A stretch of DNA of 64,000 nucleotides from Eretmocerus hayati (taxonomy: Eukaryota; Arthropoda; Insecta; Hymenoptera; Aphelinidae), in assembly GCA_029851415.1 (NCBI GenBank), contig CM056742.1:63684454-63748453 (forward strand), written 5' to 3'. Shown one piece after another: positions 43,888 through 55,200 of the stretch. The position numbers and the translations under genes were made by a program. Under the pieces are notes generated by a model. That model made no database searches and had not been told where the DNA came from. It saw only the letters and a program-made list of their open reading frames with translations. How positions within the stretch are numbered: the first letter of the stretch is position 1; each line of letters opens with the position of its first letter.

Positions 43888-44499
43888 TTGTCATTGCCGC
43901 CGAAACTAACGTCGTCACTGGTTGATCTAAAGTGCGTAGGAATTTATGAAAATTGCCTTGCTGCTTCGTATGGTATATCATTCTCAACGACGCGAGAGTC
44001 TTCATCGTCCGAGAGCGGATACTCAATAACAGCGCTCGAAGGATCGGGGAAGGGTGGTCCATGGACTTATCAAGCAACACCAAATTGGAGTGAAGTGTCA
44101 GTCGATAGAGCGTCAGATCTTCTGAGTGACAGTGACGATGAAGGTCGCGAGACATTCGTCGTTCGCTCAGGACCACTGTCGGATAGTTCAAGCGACGATG
44201 ATTGTTCAACGATTTCCGCTGAGGAAGACTATTATATTCCGATGTATGGTGACCAACGAGAGGTGACGATACGACAACAACACTTTTCAACAGATCCCGA
44301 AAATTATTACGGAAGTGATTTTTCCCCTGCTCCGGACAAGAAGAGTTTGCGCCACGAAGCCGTTATTGTGCGTGAGTGTCTATGGATGCTTCGGCTTCAT
44401 AGCGTGAACCGAAACGTGACAGCACAAGCAGTGAGAAGGGTTCTCCCTCGATGGTCACGTCGGAGTGCTCTGAAAAGTGATTCGAAAGTATTGGTGTAG
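43888..44499 (+). CDS. acidic Ser/Asp-rich protein fragment, possibly an exon
   Basis: About 200 codons ending at TAG 44497-44499, with no ATG in a sensible start position. It may be a spliced exon or a truncated gene copy. Composition is ordered: Ser-rich (RESSSSESGYS), an acidic run (DLLSDSDDEGRET, SDSSSDDDCSTISAEED), then a non-acidic end with EAVIVRECLWMLRLHSVN and RRVLPRWSRRSALKS. The E..VIVRECLWML segment is reminiscent of gamma-tubulin complex components of the GCP5 type; this is a weak recollection and could be chance. An unrelated transposon accessory protein is equally possible. Confidence 0.35.
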   Translation: MSLPPKLTSSLVDLKCVGIYENCLAASYGISFSTTRESSSSESGYSITALEGSGKGGPWTYQATPNWSEVSVDRASDLLSDSDDEGRETFVVRSGPLSDSSSDDDCSTISAEEDYYIPMYGDQREVTIRQQHFSTDPENYYGSDFSPAPDKKSLRHEAVIVRECLWMLRLHSVNRNVTAQAVRRVLPRWSRRSALKSDSKVLV

Positions 44500-45600
44500 T
44501 GCAGAATATTGTGTTTCTTGGGGTACTATAAAAAAAAACTTGTTTTGTATGTTACCGCGTATTGTGTGTTTAATTGTACCGATCTACTATAATACGAACA
44601 CTCAATTCCACACTCAGCTGGTGTGTACGATGACCCGACAAGAGTAGTTTTATTGTACTTTGAATTGAAATTGAATTAGTGTGTGTTAATTAACCTGTGT
44701 ATGTGTTGAAGCGCGTGTGGTGGGAGGTTCATTGTCTTGGCAGCACTATGATGATCGTAAGAGCTTCATTGATTCTTAGGAATGAGTAGCTGGAGTTAAT
44801 CGTAATGTTAGCCCTGTGTGTGTTAGCCAATTGAGTTGTGAAAGTGTAATGTCTGAAATAAAGTGTAATTCTGTGGAAGGGGCATGTGCACCATGAGATT
44901 GTTCTTCATGGTACCATGTTGTAGACAATGAAATTATCTTGATATTGTACAGAGAAAGTCATCTTTCTATCTTGAATGTAATTCGCTGAAGTTATCAATA
45001 AAGGCCAAAAAATACAGATTTTCCTCTGATTTTTCATTTCGATAAAAGTTATCCGATTGAAATGTGACTCATAGAGGATATAAAGCTCTTCAATTTCTAT
45101 ATACATAGAGGAATTCAAGTCAATCCATCCATAACACACGAACCTAAATAATTTTTGAATCCCAAATCAATGTTTTTTGCAATGGATGACGAAAATTGTT
45201 ACCATAGCAACGTTGATGTGGAAAGTGAGGAGGGCACCTGGAACCCTCTACTACAATATGCGAATGATAAAACTGGTCGATTTTTCAGATAAACATGACC
45301 TCGAGCCATTCGTTTATGAAAATTGAAAGATTAACATTTGTTCCGCAAGTGAGGCTGACAATACAATGCACATTGATCCACTATTTCCTGCATAATATTG
45401 TGCATTTCGTATCTTAGTCGGGAGGGAATTTACATTGCTCTACGACCTTTTAATTCGATGATACCGATTTTTATTCTTAATTCAATACTGTGCAAACACT
45501 TGCGGATTACGATATGAAATTTAGGGTGATGGGAAAGGAAAGTCTGGAGTTTATTTTCAAAGAAATTTGGAATAGATGCCCCATCGGATATATACTCCAC
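44500..45600. other. AT-rich non-coding
   Basis: No gene seen between the acidic fragment and the exon-like segment. Confidence 0.4.
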
Positions 45601-45639
45601 AGTAAGTTGAAATAGATGTCACACTTCGTTTGAATTGGA

Positions 45640-45723
45640 GGTGCTACCGGGAGTCGTGGTCGGGGTACTCCAGTCACGGTTTGCCATGGCTCCGCAGGAA
45701 TTAAAGCGCAACCTTCGAACAAG
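45640..45723 (+). other. exon-like segment with splice donor
   Basis: Open frame reading VLPGVVVGVLQSRFAMAPQE then LKRNLRTR, directly followed by GTGAGC, a good 5' splice site. It lies just outside the right-arm tandem repeat on the same strand as the right-arm gene, so it could be an upstream exon. No left-arm counterpart is present. Confidence 0.3.
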
Positions 45724-45769
45724 GGTGAGCGAATTTTCTGAGAATTTTTCTAGATGATCAGTGTTGATA

Positions 45770-47280
45770 AGGGAAACTGAGATTTTCCGGAGTGAGGATG
45801 TGATAGATTAAGGAACTGTGCGTATCGGGTACCTGTAATGTGGGGGAAGTAGAGAATTTCCACCCGTGATGTTTGAACTACCTCGCCGGCGAGCCAAGCG
45901 GTGCGGAGATGAGACGATTTTTTCAGATATTCGGGCAAATTCTAGGTGGTGCTAATTTTCCGGTGAGGCCAGAGCGTGGATATGATGTGATGAAGGATTC
46001 CGCAAATCGAGGTATCAGTTTTGTGCATGGAATGCATGAATTAGACATGTACCGGTACACCGTTATGAGCAGCAGTACACGCGATCCAAGGATGGGACGG
46101 TTTTTCCAATTTTCTCGATTTTTTTCGTTTCGATGAGCCACTGAGATTGGACAGAGTGAGGATGTGACCGATTAGAGCCTTGTGCGTATCGGGTACCTGT
46201 TATGTGGGGAAAGTAGAAACATTCCGCCCGAGATTATTGAAATACCGAGCCGGCGCGCCGAGTGATGCGGAGATGGGACGTTTTCTTTTTAGATGTTCGG
46301 CCAAATTGTTGGTGATGCGGATAATTTGGCGAGGCCAGAGCGTGAATTGGATGTAATGAAGGCCTGTGCAGATCGAGGTAGCGGTTGCGTGCATGGAATG
46401 CATGGGTTGGACATCGAACAGTACACTGTTGTAACGAGCCGTACACGCGATCCAAGGATGGGACGGTTTTTTCGAATTTCTCGATATTTTTCGCCTTGAT
46501 AAGAGCAACTGTGATTTTCCAAAGTGAGTAAGTAATTGATCGAAGCCTTGTGTGTATAGGGTACCTGTTATGTGGAGGAAGTGGAGAAATTCCGCCCGTG
46601 ATGATTAAACTACCGAGCCGGCGCGCCGAGCGATGCGGAGATGGGACGTTTTCTCAGATTTTTGGACAAATTGTGAGTGATGCGGATAATTTGGTGGGGC
46701 CGGAGCGTAAATCTGATGTAATGAAGGCCTGTGCAACTCGTGGTTCAGATTTATGAATGAAATGCATGAATTCGACATCTAATGGTACACTGTTGTAACC
46801 AGCAGTACACGCGATCCAACGATGGGACGGTTTTTTTCGAATCCCTCAATATTTTTCGTGTTGATGAGAGCAACTGAGACCGTACAAAGTGAGTATGTGA
46901 TAGATCAAGGACTTGTGCGTATCAGGTACCTTTCATGTGGGGGAAGTGAAGAAATGCCGCCCGTGATGATTAAACTATCCAGCCGGCGCGCCAAGCGATG
47001 CGGAGATGGGACGTTTCTTTCCAAATATTCGGACAAATTCTAGGTGATGCGGATAATTTGGTGTGGCCAGAGCGTGGATATGATGTAATCAGGGCCTGTG
47101 CAGATCGAGGTATCAGTTGCGTGCATGAAATGCAGGAATTCGACATCTAATGGTACACTCATGTAACGAGCAATACACACGATCGAAGGATGGGACGGTT
47201 TTTTTCGAAATTTCTCATTTAATTCGTGTTGATTAGGGCTACTGAGATCTCCAGAAGTGAGAATGGGATAGATTGGATTA
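45770..47280 (+). repeat. 366-bp tandem repeat, right arm (about 4 units)
   Basis: GCGCCGAGYGATGCGGAGATGGG recurs near 46254, 46622 and 46987, preceded by a diverged unit at about 45890. Same unit as the left-arm array in inverse orientation, with half the copy number. Confidence 0.85.
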
Positions 47281-47644
47281 TTTATCTACATACCCGTGAG
47301 CCACGTGATGCAAAGATAAGACGTTTTTCTACGATATTCAGAAAACATGTTGTCGATGCGGAAAATTCGGGTAGCCCAGAGCGAGGCTGTGATCGGATAA
47401 CAGCGTGTGCAGATCGAGGTGTAAGTTTCGATTTTGGGATGCATGAATTCGACATGGGATGTTTCAGTATTATAACCAGTCGTACACGCGATCCGAACTT
47501 CTTCTGATTGTCGTCTCTCGCGAGCTGCATTAGGCGCGAAAGTAAAATGGGTGTTCATTCTCAATTATATAATCTAACATCTGATAGGGTGAGTAGAAAT
47601 TTCGATCAAGAGAATATAAAGGGGAGAAGCTTTGACCAGATTAT

Positions 47645-48351
47645 TTGAGGCCGAGTCATGGGCTCGCTGGAAAGTTGAGAGAAATTTTTGATATTTTCTC
47701 CGGAGACACTCTCGCTCGACATAAGGTACGTCGAGGTGGCAAGCATTTGGTCATACGAGTAACACGGCTACCCTCCCCCGATGGCCTTGGCAAGATATCG
47801 TGGCGGGCGCCGGGTTATGGCCCCAGTGATCGTTATGATCTCGTTCGAAATGCGCGGAGCTATGTGAAAAAAATTTTTGAATCGCCAGATGTGCCTGGAA
47901 CAAAACAAAGGGTGGTAGAGATGAGTACACAGACGGGCTGCACGTGAGGCCCAACATAGACAACGTAGGCGCTCCAAGAAGCTTTTTTGACCTGTGGCAA
48001 GAAGAGCACCCGCACGGGTGGCCTGTGAGAGGGGGGCTGGAGGGGTGACTGTTATTAAGGTCGGCAGCCACCGAGCGGCCAAAAAATGCGGTGCAGTGGT
48101 GGTGGGAATGCTGTGCGTGGCAGAGAGGCCCGCGGTGTGATTCGTGGAATGACGAGAGGCGTGACCAAGCGAGTGATTCGGGTTGGTGGGTCTGTTTTTT
48201 ACGGAGGGGCCTACTGGACCGCTCGTCGGATTTCGATGAAGTGCCCGGCAGTCTGCCTGCGGCCCTTGACGTAGAAGCATCATTGTTCCGAGTTGCGAGA
48301 AAGATCGTGAAACAGCTCCGTGATCTCGGATACCATTCTCTGATTGAGTGA
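47645..48351 (+). pseudogene. GC-rich basic-protein coding remnant, right arm
   Basis: Four coding-looking stretches in changing frames. 47645-47947 has FDIFSGDTLARHKVRRGGK, KISWRAPGYGPSDRYDLVRN and SYVKKIFESPDVPG. About 47936-48120 is Arg-rich (RQRRRSKK, then ARRAPARV). 48086-48274 is Gly/Arg/Val-rich (REARGVIRGMTRGVTK, IRVGGSVFYGGAYWTARR). 48200-48351 has DVEASLFRVARKIVKQLRDL ending at TGA. Composition is far more GC-rich and basic than the surroundings. It lies just upstream of the four-exon gene on the same strand and could be a 5' gene, or exons of that gene, degraded by frameshifts. The resemblance to basic DNA-packaging proteins is compositional only. Confidence 0.4.
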
Positions 48352-48432
48352 TTCCGTGATAAAGCTGCTGCTCTCGCGATATTCCCGTGTAACTGCTACT
48401 GTGGAGTGTGATCAGGCTCTTGATACATCAAA

Positions 48433-50655
48433 ATGCGTAGGTTTTTCATGGTCGTGCCTGCTGGTGGTGACTTGGAAGTGGTACCGGAGGAATGGTTTAC
48501 CGGTAACAGTGCAGAGGCTATCTTGTGGCCGCCGTACGCCCCGGCCCGGCTATCGCGAGGATGATGCGCTCGCGACAAACACCCGGCGAGGATTGGGAGG
48601 TCGTGGACGTCGAGAGGATTGTTGCGTCGGCAGGTGAGTTGGGCTCGTTGGTACAGTGCCGATCGCGCTGAGTTACGACGTAGGGAATATCTATTATAAT
48701 TAGCTAGAAAGGGCCGCGATGTCATTGATCGGATATCCAAGGATGTGCTCTTCAAAGATGTTGTGGAACCTTACTCGCTTGGAATGTAAAGTCTTAATCG
48801 GTATTCTCGGTATAATCGTGTGAGTATGTGAGATCATCAATGCCAACGGGCGCGGACGAACATTTTTGACACAGCCGCTGGCATTCAATCCGTTATTGCT
48901 GGATTATTTATTATTTGGTCGCGAGTATCATATGAGATGATGATCGATCTTACAGAAATTCTTATACGCTGAAAGAACTCTTCAATGGGGTATCGTTGGA
49001 AGAAGTATTCAAGTTTCTATTGAAAAAAGATTGCAAGTCGGCCTTATTGAATAACGGAACCAGAGATTTATCAAGTGTGGTTCCAGATTCTTGCCGGGGA
49101 GAAATTTTGTATTGATTGTGTGCATCGTGATATAATTTGCGTGGATCTATGAATTTCCTTCATCATTTAACTATTCGATCAAAGCCCAGTGGATCTGCCA
49201 AGCAGTGTGCGTAGGTGTTGGGCTCGCGTATCGAAACGGCGCGCGGTACATCGCGATCGTTTCTCCCCGCGTCTGAGCTTTCGACGGGAAGAGGGGATAT
49301 TGGAACTTTGTTGCGCTGTCGATGGTGAACCTGGCTCCATCTAGCGTTGTTCTCACGCATCAGAGGGCTAGCGCTGCTCGAGCGGTGAATTAGAATGTCG
49401 AACTCGGGGGCTGGTGCGCGCGTATGAACAGGTTCAAAAAGAAGAATATCCGGAAGGGTACCGACCGCTCACCTAATTTCAATTATGTTAATCATTACAG
49501 ATAATTACAACGAGATGCGGCTACGATGGATGTTGCTGAGCCTGGACCCGGGAAGGGACTTCGATACTAGCCCAAGTTCTTCCCCAGCTTTGGCCAACAG
49601 AGCTACGCCTCCTTATGGAGCGTTCCAATCAACCAGCAGACAGATCGAGTACGACGAAGATGATGGCGAAGACGTACAAGCTCGCAAGAGACGAAGGTTG
49701 GCGGTCGAGTGTTCGTCCAACAACAGTGATGCATCAGACTCTGGTGTGGGCTCTTCTTCGACGATGGGCAGCGAGCTCGACGCGACCGACACATGGGTAG
49801 CCGGTGCATCGGACTACGAGAGCTTTGATAAGGCTGTTGCAGAGTCGGATCATCTCGCATTCCCAAAAGGTATTGGATAATGATAAATCATGCCAGGTCC
49901 AGATGGGGAGGGGGGCCGACGTACTCTTTTTTGTGCTCGAATCGCCTTCATCACAAACGTAATGGCCTGACAAGAGTTCATGTGTTCTGAGGCGCGAATT
50001 GAATATAGTGTTGCTATAAAACTTGATGACTTCTAAGAAAATAACGAGAATCAGCATTGATGAATTAATCCACGATTGCATATTCAAAAAAATACTTCGA
50101 TTGAGCCACATTTCTTGATTGATTCATTCGCGAGAAACAAAACATTGACGATGTTATTCTGTTGTGTGAATAAGCTCAATTATTTTTCAGAGGGAAATGA
50201 GCCAGCAGGACCAGAGTTGCTAGCAGATAAGACCGATGCTTGCTTTGTTGGTGTTGCAAGGGTGCACCTGACGGTGTGCCAAGGCTCAGAGGCAGACCCC
50301 GAGAGCAGCAATATCGTCGGAGATTTTTATCTCCTCGTGCCGTGCAATGGGCGTGATGGGGCTGCCACTGAAGTGATAGTCCATATAAAACCTGTGTCAA
50401 GTGGGTCCTTGTACTTGCCGTTATTTCTCGCGATTTCCTGGAATTGGTGAACTGATTGGACTTATCCATGACTATTTCTGAATTACAGATTCCGCCAATG
50501 CTGGTATAAAATGGTTGAAGGGTGTGCCAAGAGAAGCACTGGAAAATGAAAGCATACGGCGAGAGTGGTTGGAAGTTGCAAGCGAGCTTGGCAAGGCTGC
50601 ACCAAAGAAGGAAGCCAACTCTGGTAGATCGCTGTCAAGAAGTAAGAGCATGTGA
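48433..50655 (+). pseudogene. four-exon gene, right-arm copy, frameshifted
   Basis: Exons 48433-48633, 49501-49869, 50191-50400, 50489-50655, i.e. 201, 369, 210 and 167 nt. Lengths and phases equal those of the left-arm copy. Splice signals: TCGGCAG|GTGAGT, ATTACAG|AT, AAAAG|GTATTG, TTTTTCAG|AG, TGTCAA|GTGGGT, AATTACAG|AT. Exon 3 encodes VGVARVHLTVCQGS and NIVGDFYLLVPCNGRDGAA; exon 4 encodes IKWLKGVPREALENES and stops TGA at 50653-50655. The exon 1 frameshift near 48540 is the same as in the left arm. Most differences between arms in coding exons change amino acids, arguing against selection since duplication. The gene reads toward the element's end. Function unknown. Confidence 0.7.
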
Positions 50656-51871
50656 TGGAAAGCTCAGCAGTTTGCGATATCCGTAGAAGTGTGTTGTATG
50701 ACATTGTGCGCGATTGCATGCGCTTATATATATTTATATGGTGCGCAGCAACATTCGGTGATTCCCCGACGTCGACATGACACAATGTGAAGTGAAATGT
50801 GTTCGGAGGACGGATATTGATGATTGGAATATGCAATAAGGAGATCGATGTGATATATATGATTGGATGATGGCGTTACTGAAAATTTGAAGTCTGGCAT
50901 GGAGAATCGTTGAATACTGGGGAAGTATATTCGTATGACAAATCTTTGATATGGGATCAGTCATGTGGTCGATTCTCAGGATGAGTCCATTGAACACGCG
51001 AAAAATGCCCAAGCGAAGAAATATCTCAAGATTTCAAAGCATGCGTTTCTTCTCTTTTTAACTTCCAAGCAAATTATGGGAAAACTTAAAATAATACCTA
51101 GAAAAGATCTTTACACTACATATGTCGGAAATGCAATGATTTACTTTGTTAACTTCTGTCATTGTTTCCGGCTCCTGTAATCTTGTCAGTTGATTTGAGT
51201 GAATAATTATTCTTGTGATTTCTCGTGGGGATCGTTATCTCTGAGAAATTGGCCTAGTTTTTACTTGACTTTGTTCGTTACCATAGTATCTGCGAGCCTT
51301 GGCCGGTGCGATGTGGGAGATGGGACGCATTTTTTGGTTAATCATACCAATTGTCGGTTATAAAAGTAGATTCTCAGCGAAAAGCTGGGCGTGTTCTACT
51401 CCTACAATCAATCATAATGTATATATTTGTATCTAATGTATATTAATCCCTGTATTTCCAATACCATCCACAAGATCGATATATGATATTCTTATCTTGA
51501 TATATGTGTGTGCATATATTTATAAACGTCTAAATATGTATGTATATCTTAAGCCGTATATATATATTAGCTATAATGAAATATTCGATAATTTGTGATT
51601 AATACATGTAATATCACGTCATAAATTAATTAGGGAGTGTGTACTGGCGTGGCCATCGCTGGCACCATTTGTGTGTGCTGCTTGTCAATACGATTCGCGA
51701 AATTGGTGGCTTTGATCTCTTGTGATGAAGCCCGCGGTATGCCGCATGTATAAAATTGTGAACTTGTTCATGAGATAATTTTGAATAAATATGAACAACT
51801 TCAGCTTGAAAATCTCGCTTACACATCAATTCAATATCCCCAAAGCATTACACTACCAAAATGGTTCAATA
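50656..51871. other. right arm, AT-rich non-coding part
   Basis: Inverse of 21891-23089. A 20-25 bp indel near 51060-51110 is one of the larger differences between arms. Confidence 0.6.
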
Positions 51872-52161
51872 TATATACTTCTTTCGGAGACGTTTCACCA
51901 ACGTTTCCAGCACTGACTTTGGAAACGTTGGGCCCAAACGCTCCCGAAACGTTCCCAGACTGCTGGACTGCGGATCCCCTCCATGCCGCTTGCCTGGATC
52001 ATTGGAAAGTTTCTGAAACCCCTGGGAAACGTTTCGAAAAGTGGACATCTCGACGTTTCTATGATGTTTCCGCAACGTCTCCGAAACCTCCTTACGAAAC
52101 GTTTCCAGGTTTCAAATGAAACCGTTGAAAAACGTTTCTGAAACTTATGGTGCTACGTGGG
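51872..52161 (-). repeat. right terminus with GAAACGTT motif cluster
   Basis: Inverse counterpart of 21601-21890. Ends exactly in GGTGCTACGTGGG at 52161. Confidence 0.7.
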
Positions 52162-53041
52162 ACGTGACATCGATTTGAACGGGCGTCCAACTTTCAATGA
52201 TTATTTAAAAATACTTATCGTTCATCAAATGAAAAACTGTATTGTAACTTCGTTTCTCACGTCATCAACTTCATTTCAACAAAGTAATTTTATTGCATGC
52301 GTGTTCTCTAGTTGTCGTCCCGAGAAAAGACATATTCTAAAGGTAATTCCTTGGTTATGTGGCCAGGTTTTGATTAGGCCATTAATGGCTACACGCAATA
52401 CTGATTATGGAAATAGCATAGTCCATATCTTGATGGCATAGCGAACTAATGAGTTTTAAACTCCACCTAGCGGGTAATTGTCAAAATATATGAATATAAA
52501 TACATTGAAGATATCAAGGAGTATAGATTACCAACAGCGTATACTAAAAATCAGGTCGTGGAATAGAAAATCGATCAAATAGGTCATTCCTCACGAGGAA
52601 CTACTTCAAGTGTTAGACCATGTATGTTCATCCTGTTGTCAACTAATTGGTTCCAAAGGGAGTTTTTCTTGGATAAAAGGCTCATTGAAACATTGTCTTT
52701 CAACGCGGAATATCTGTCTTTGACTTCGAAGATCCTACTCCGCTGGCGTAGAACATTGGAATAGTTTGAAGAGACGAGAATTATTGGATACATCTAAATA
52801 ACTGTGGATGGTCATCCTCATCAGAAGTTTATAAAATAGTTGTCAGAAAAATCAAAATGACTTGAAAGAATTGAAATATCTCAAAATCACTGAAAAGAAT
52901 GAATATTCGCCTAACTTTCTATTTGAAAAGCAGATTTAAACATTTTTAATCGAACAGAGTATAATACCATGACCTAATGGAAGGAGATCATTGAATAGTA
53001 TGATTCGAGTATATAAATATGATTATTTTACAAGAAAAACT
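52162..53041. other. non-coding flank
   Basis: No supported gene or repeat. Confidence 0.4.
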
Positions 53042-53824
53042 TCATGCGTGATTTGACTTAATATTAGCTACAATCAGAACCGTATATTCAAGAATAGTAT
53101 TTGATTTGATGATGCTCATTACTCTCGTGACTGAGAATTCACTTCTACGAGGATACAAAAGTTGTAAATCTATCGAAATATAGGCAATATGAGCTATAAC
53201 CATCAGGACTGACATAAAATAGTTTCCGGAATTCCATCTGGATGCGTTGCAAACCAGCAGAGGAGCATGGTATTTTGAAGGAATATTTTTCATTCTGATT
53301 TTCGCTAAATTCTTCAAGAGAACTTCCCATTCCATGTTTTCGTTTCTATTTGTACACAAGACATTGAAGTCTAGGCTCTTCGCAAATTTATTTGATTGTG
53401 GCTTGTAATTCTTACTGTTATCATGATCACTAAAGTTGGCATATTCACCAAAACATCCACAACTGATGGATTTGAACAGACCTATCGACGAATCGAATGG
53501 GCCATCAATTTGCATTTTTAGATAGCTTGTAGATGAAACATTTGAATGCAAGGTAAATGAACCGATTGGATGGTCCACCAATTCAACTTTCAACGATTCC
53601 ATTTTGGAATAGTATAGATTCAAATTCAATGCATAACAGGAAGTATTTCTATTCAATTGATCACTCAAAATATTTTTCATTGAATTCAATTTCTCTGGTT
53701 GCGTATTAGACGCGTCTTCCGTTGGAAAATTGAAATCAATTTCAACGCTCCTTGCTTCAACAATTAATACATTCTCATCAACAGTATCAGAAACTTTTCC
53801 AAATAGCTTCGGCGTATTTGACAA
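53042..53824 (-). CDS. unrecognised 260-codon ORF
   Basis: Open from just after a TGA to a stop at 53042-53044; no ATG at its beginning, so the true start or upstream exon is elsewhere. Upstream on the same strand a donor-like CAC|GTAAGTG (about 53977) and an acceptor-like ACATTGTCAG (about 53880) suggest a spliced gene, but phases do not join cleanly. Contents: several Cys and N-glycosylation-type sequons, and a hydrophobic stretch SVLMVIAHIAYISIDLQLL near residue 215 that could be a membrane segment. No family recognised; may be a decayed gene. Confidence 0.35.
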   Translation of the reverse strand: MSNTPKLFGKVSDTVDENVLIVEARSVEIDFNFPTEDASNTQPEKLNSMKNILSDQLNRNTSCYALNLNLYYSKMESLKVELVDHPIGSFTLHSNVSSTSYLKMQIDGPFDSSIGLFKSISCGCFGEYANFSDHDNSKNYKPQSNKFAKSLDFNVLCTNRNENMEWEVLLKNLAKIRMKNIPSKYHAPLLVCNASRWNSGNYFMSVLMVIAHIAYISIDLQLLYPRRSEFSVTRVMSIIKSNTILEYTVLIVANIKSNHA

Positions 53825-54063
53825 TCTTCCCCATCATCAATTTTACAAACAGCATCCATGGGAATTTCGCATTTTCTGACAATGTAAATACTTGATAACA
53901 CTCAAACTTCACTCTCTGCTACTCAACTTGCGTAGGATTGAGAATTTGAGAATTTGAGCTTCGCTCATCACTTACGTGCAAGAAGTAGTGCGTGAAGGAT
54001 ATCACGTTCATTCCGATGGGATTAGTGAAGTTTACGTGACTACAATTTCTCTTACTGATTGAG

Positions 54064-55092
54064 ATGCTTGGATTTTTCCCGCGCACTATTTCGGAAAGTG
54101 ACGTCACGACACCTTTCTCAGCTTTGTCACCTGACGAAATTTTCTTCTTACAGGACCTCGTAGTAGCTGGCTCGAGAGAAGATGAAATCGTTCACAGAAA
54201 AGAGGATCTAGGAGTCGATATCTGGATCCCACGCAACAGATTTCCCAATGGCTTCCCGGATCTGGACGTTACAGTCGCGGGTCATACATTAAAAAAAGCG
54301 TCGTGGGAATCCTTGGGGCCCAATGAGCTCAATGATGATGCCATCGCCAACAGCTTCTTAAGATTGATATGCTGCGATGCCAGGGCCAGAGGAAAGAAGA
54401 TCCTACCATTCGATATTCACCTTGTGCAAAATATTCTCCTCGATTGGCCCTTGGGAGGATTCCTGCAGTGGGTGAACAATGTTGATCTCATCGAGTATAA
54501 AATTTGATTATTGCCTATCAATGCCAATGACGACTGGACTCTTCTAGTGATATTCCCAACGCGTGGCTTAATGATATTCCTCGACTCGATGCATGGGAAT
54601 CTCAACCCCATGCATCTTTACAGAGTATGTGGCTTCATCCGCCGATACTGGTGGGGAGGTAAGAAGTTGAACTTCGCGAAATGGACTTTGTTCATCCCGC
54701 GCGATACCCCAACTCAATATAGAGGTGAGGGTGAGTCAAAAATTTTGACTATGAAGTGTTGTCCCCATGTCCTGACGTGGAGCTCTATCATATGCTCAGG
54801 GCAGCCACAAGAGTTCGACGACCTGGCGATGGACTCCATCCGCCGCAGAATTGCAGAAATCTTGCTGGATAACGCAGGATTCCAAGATCAGTGCCACTCC
54901 AGAGGTCATGACAAAAAGCGGCTGCGAAGCGAAAGGCGTGACAAGAAGTCGTCCTCGAGGCGAGTGGAAATGATTGAGACGTCAACTCTTCTTTATACGA
55001 TTGTCAAAGTACACTACAATTGTGTGCTACACTCCATGAGTTGTAAATATTTGTGCACGAAGTCATCCATACATGATGTAGAGTACCAATAA
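54064..55092 (+). pseudogene. Ulp1/SENP-like cysteine protease, inactivated
   Basis: The N-terminal part has ELNDDAIANSFLRLICCDA, the substrate-groove start of C48 proteases, then DLIEYKI. A TGA at 54505-54507 interrupts the frame, which resumes INANDDWTLLVIF..RGLMIFLDSMHG. In active relatives the first block has His-Trp; here it is Asp-Trp. The LDS aspartate is kept. The expected D-C-G-V active-site region falls at about 54740-54760. There, a shifted frame reads D-Y-E-V, i.e. Cys-to-Tyr and Gly-to-Glu by single G-to-A changes, and the surrounding frame is disturbed. The end PQEFDDLAMDSIRRRIAEIL fits the C48 terminus. Family assignment good; catalytic activity very unlikely. Confidence 0.65.
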
Positions 55093-55200
55093 CACTATTC
55101 TCGTTTTTGTAGATTATTATGCTTCACTGTTCTTTGTGTTATGGATGTTGGGTGATCGAAATAGAAAGAATTTGCAATGAATATTAGGAACAATCGAAGA
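55093..55200. other. short spacer
   Basis: Between protease pseudogene and satellite; no feature. Confidence 0.4.

Larger units (their letters stand above)
21601..52161. mobile_element. 30.6-kb inverted-repeat element of unknown class
   Basis: The plus strand from 21601 (CCCACGTAGCACCATAAG) is matched in inverse by the sequence ending at 52161 (CTTATGGTGCTACGTGGG). Inversion continues for about 4.9 kb (21601-26460 against 47280-52161) and then through a 366-bp tandem repeat. Arms differ by scattered substitutions and small indels. No target duplication is seen: left flank CTAAAA, right flank ACGTGA. No transposase, integrase, polymerase or capsid gene is recognised. It could be a transposon with very long terminal repeats or an inverted segmental duplication. 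Confidence 0.75.

Noticed and set aside
47768..48283. Minus-strand frame of about 170 codons opposite the basic remnant
   Set aside because: Composition is that of a shadow frame of GC-rich coding DNA; the plus-strand readings are more protein-like and upstream of the spliced gene.
21601..52161. Polinton/Maverick or endogenous large DNA virus
   Set aside because: No polymerase B, integrase, ATPase, protease or capsid gene is recognisable; ends do not start AG and no 6-bp duplication is visible. Only basic composition hints at it.
21601..52161. piggyBac-type element because ends read CCC...GGG
   Set aside because: Flanks are not TTAA and no piggyBac transposase is present.
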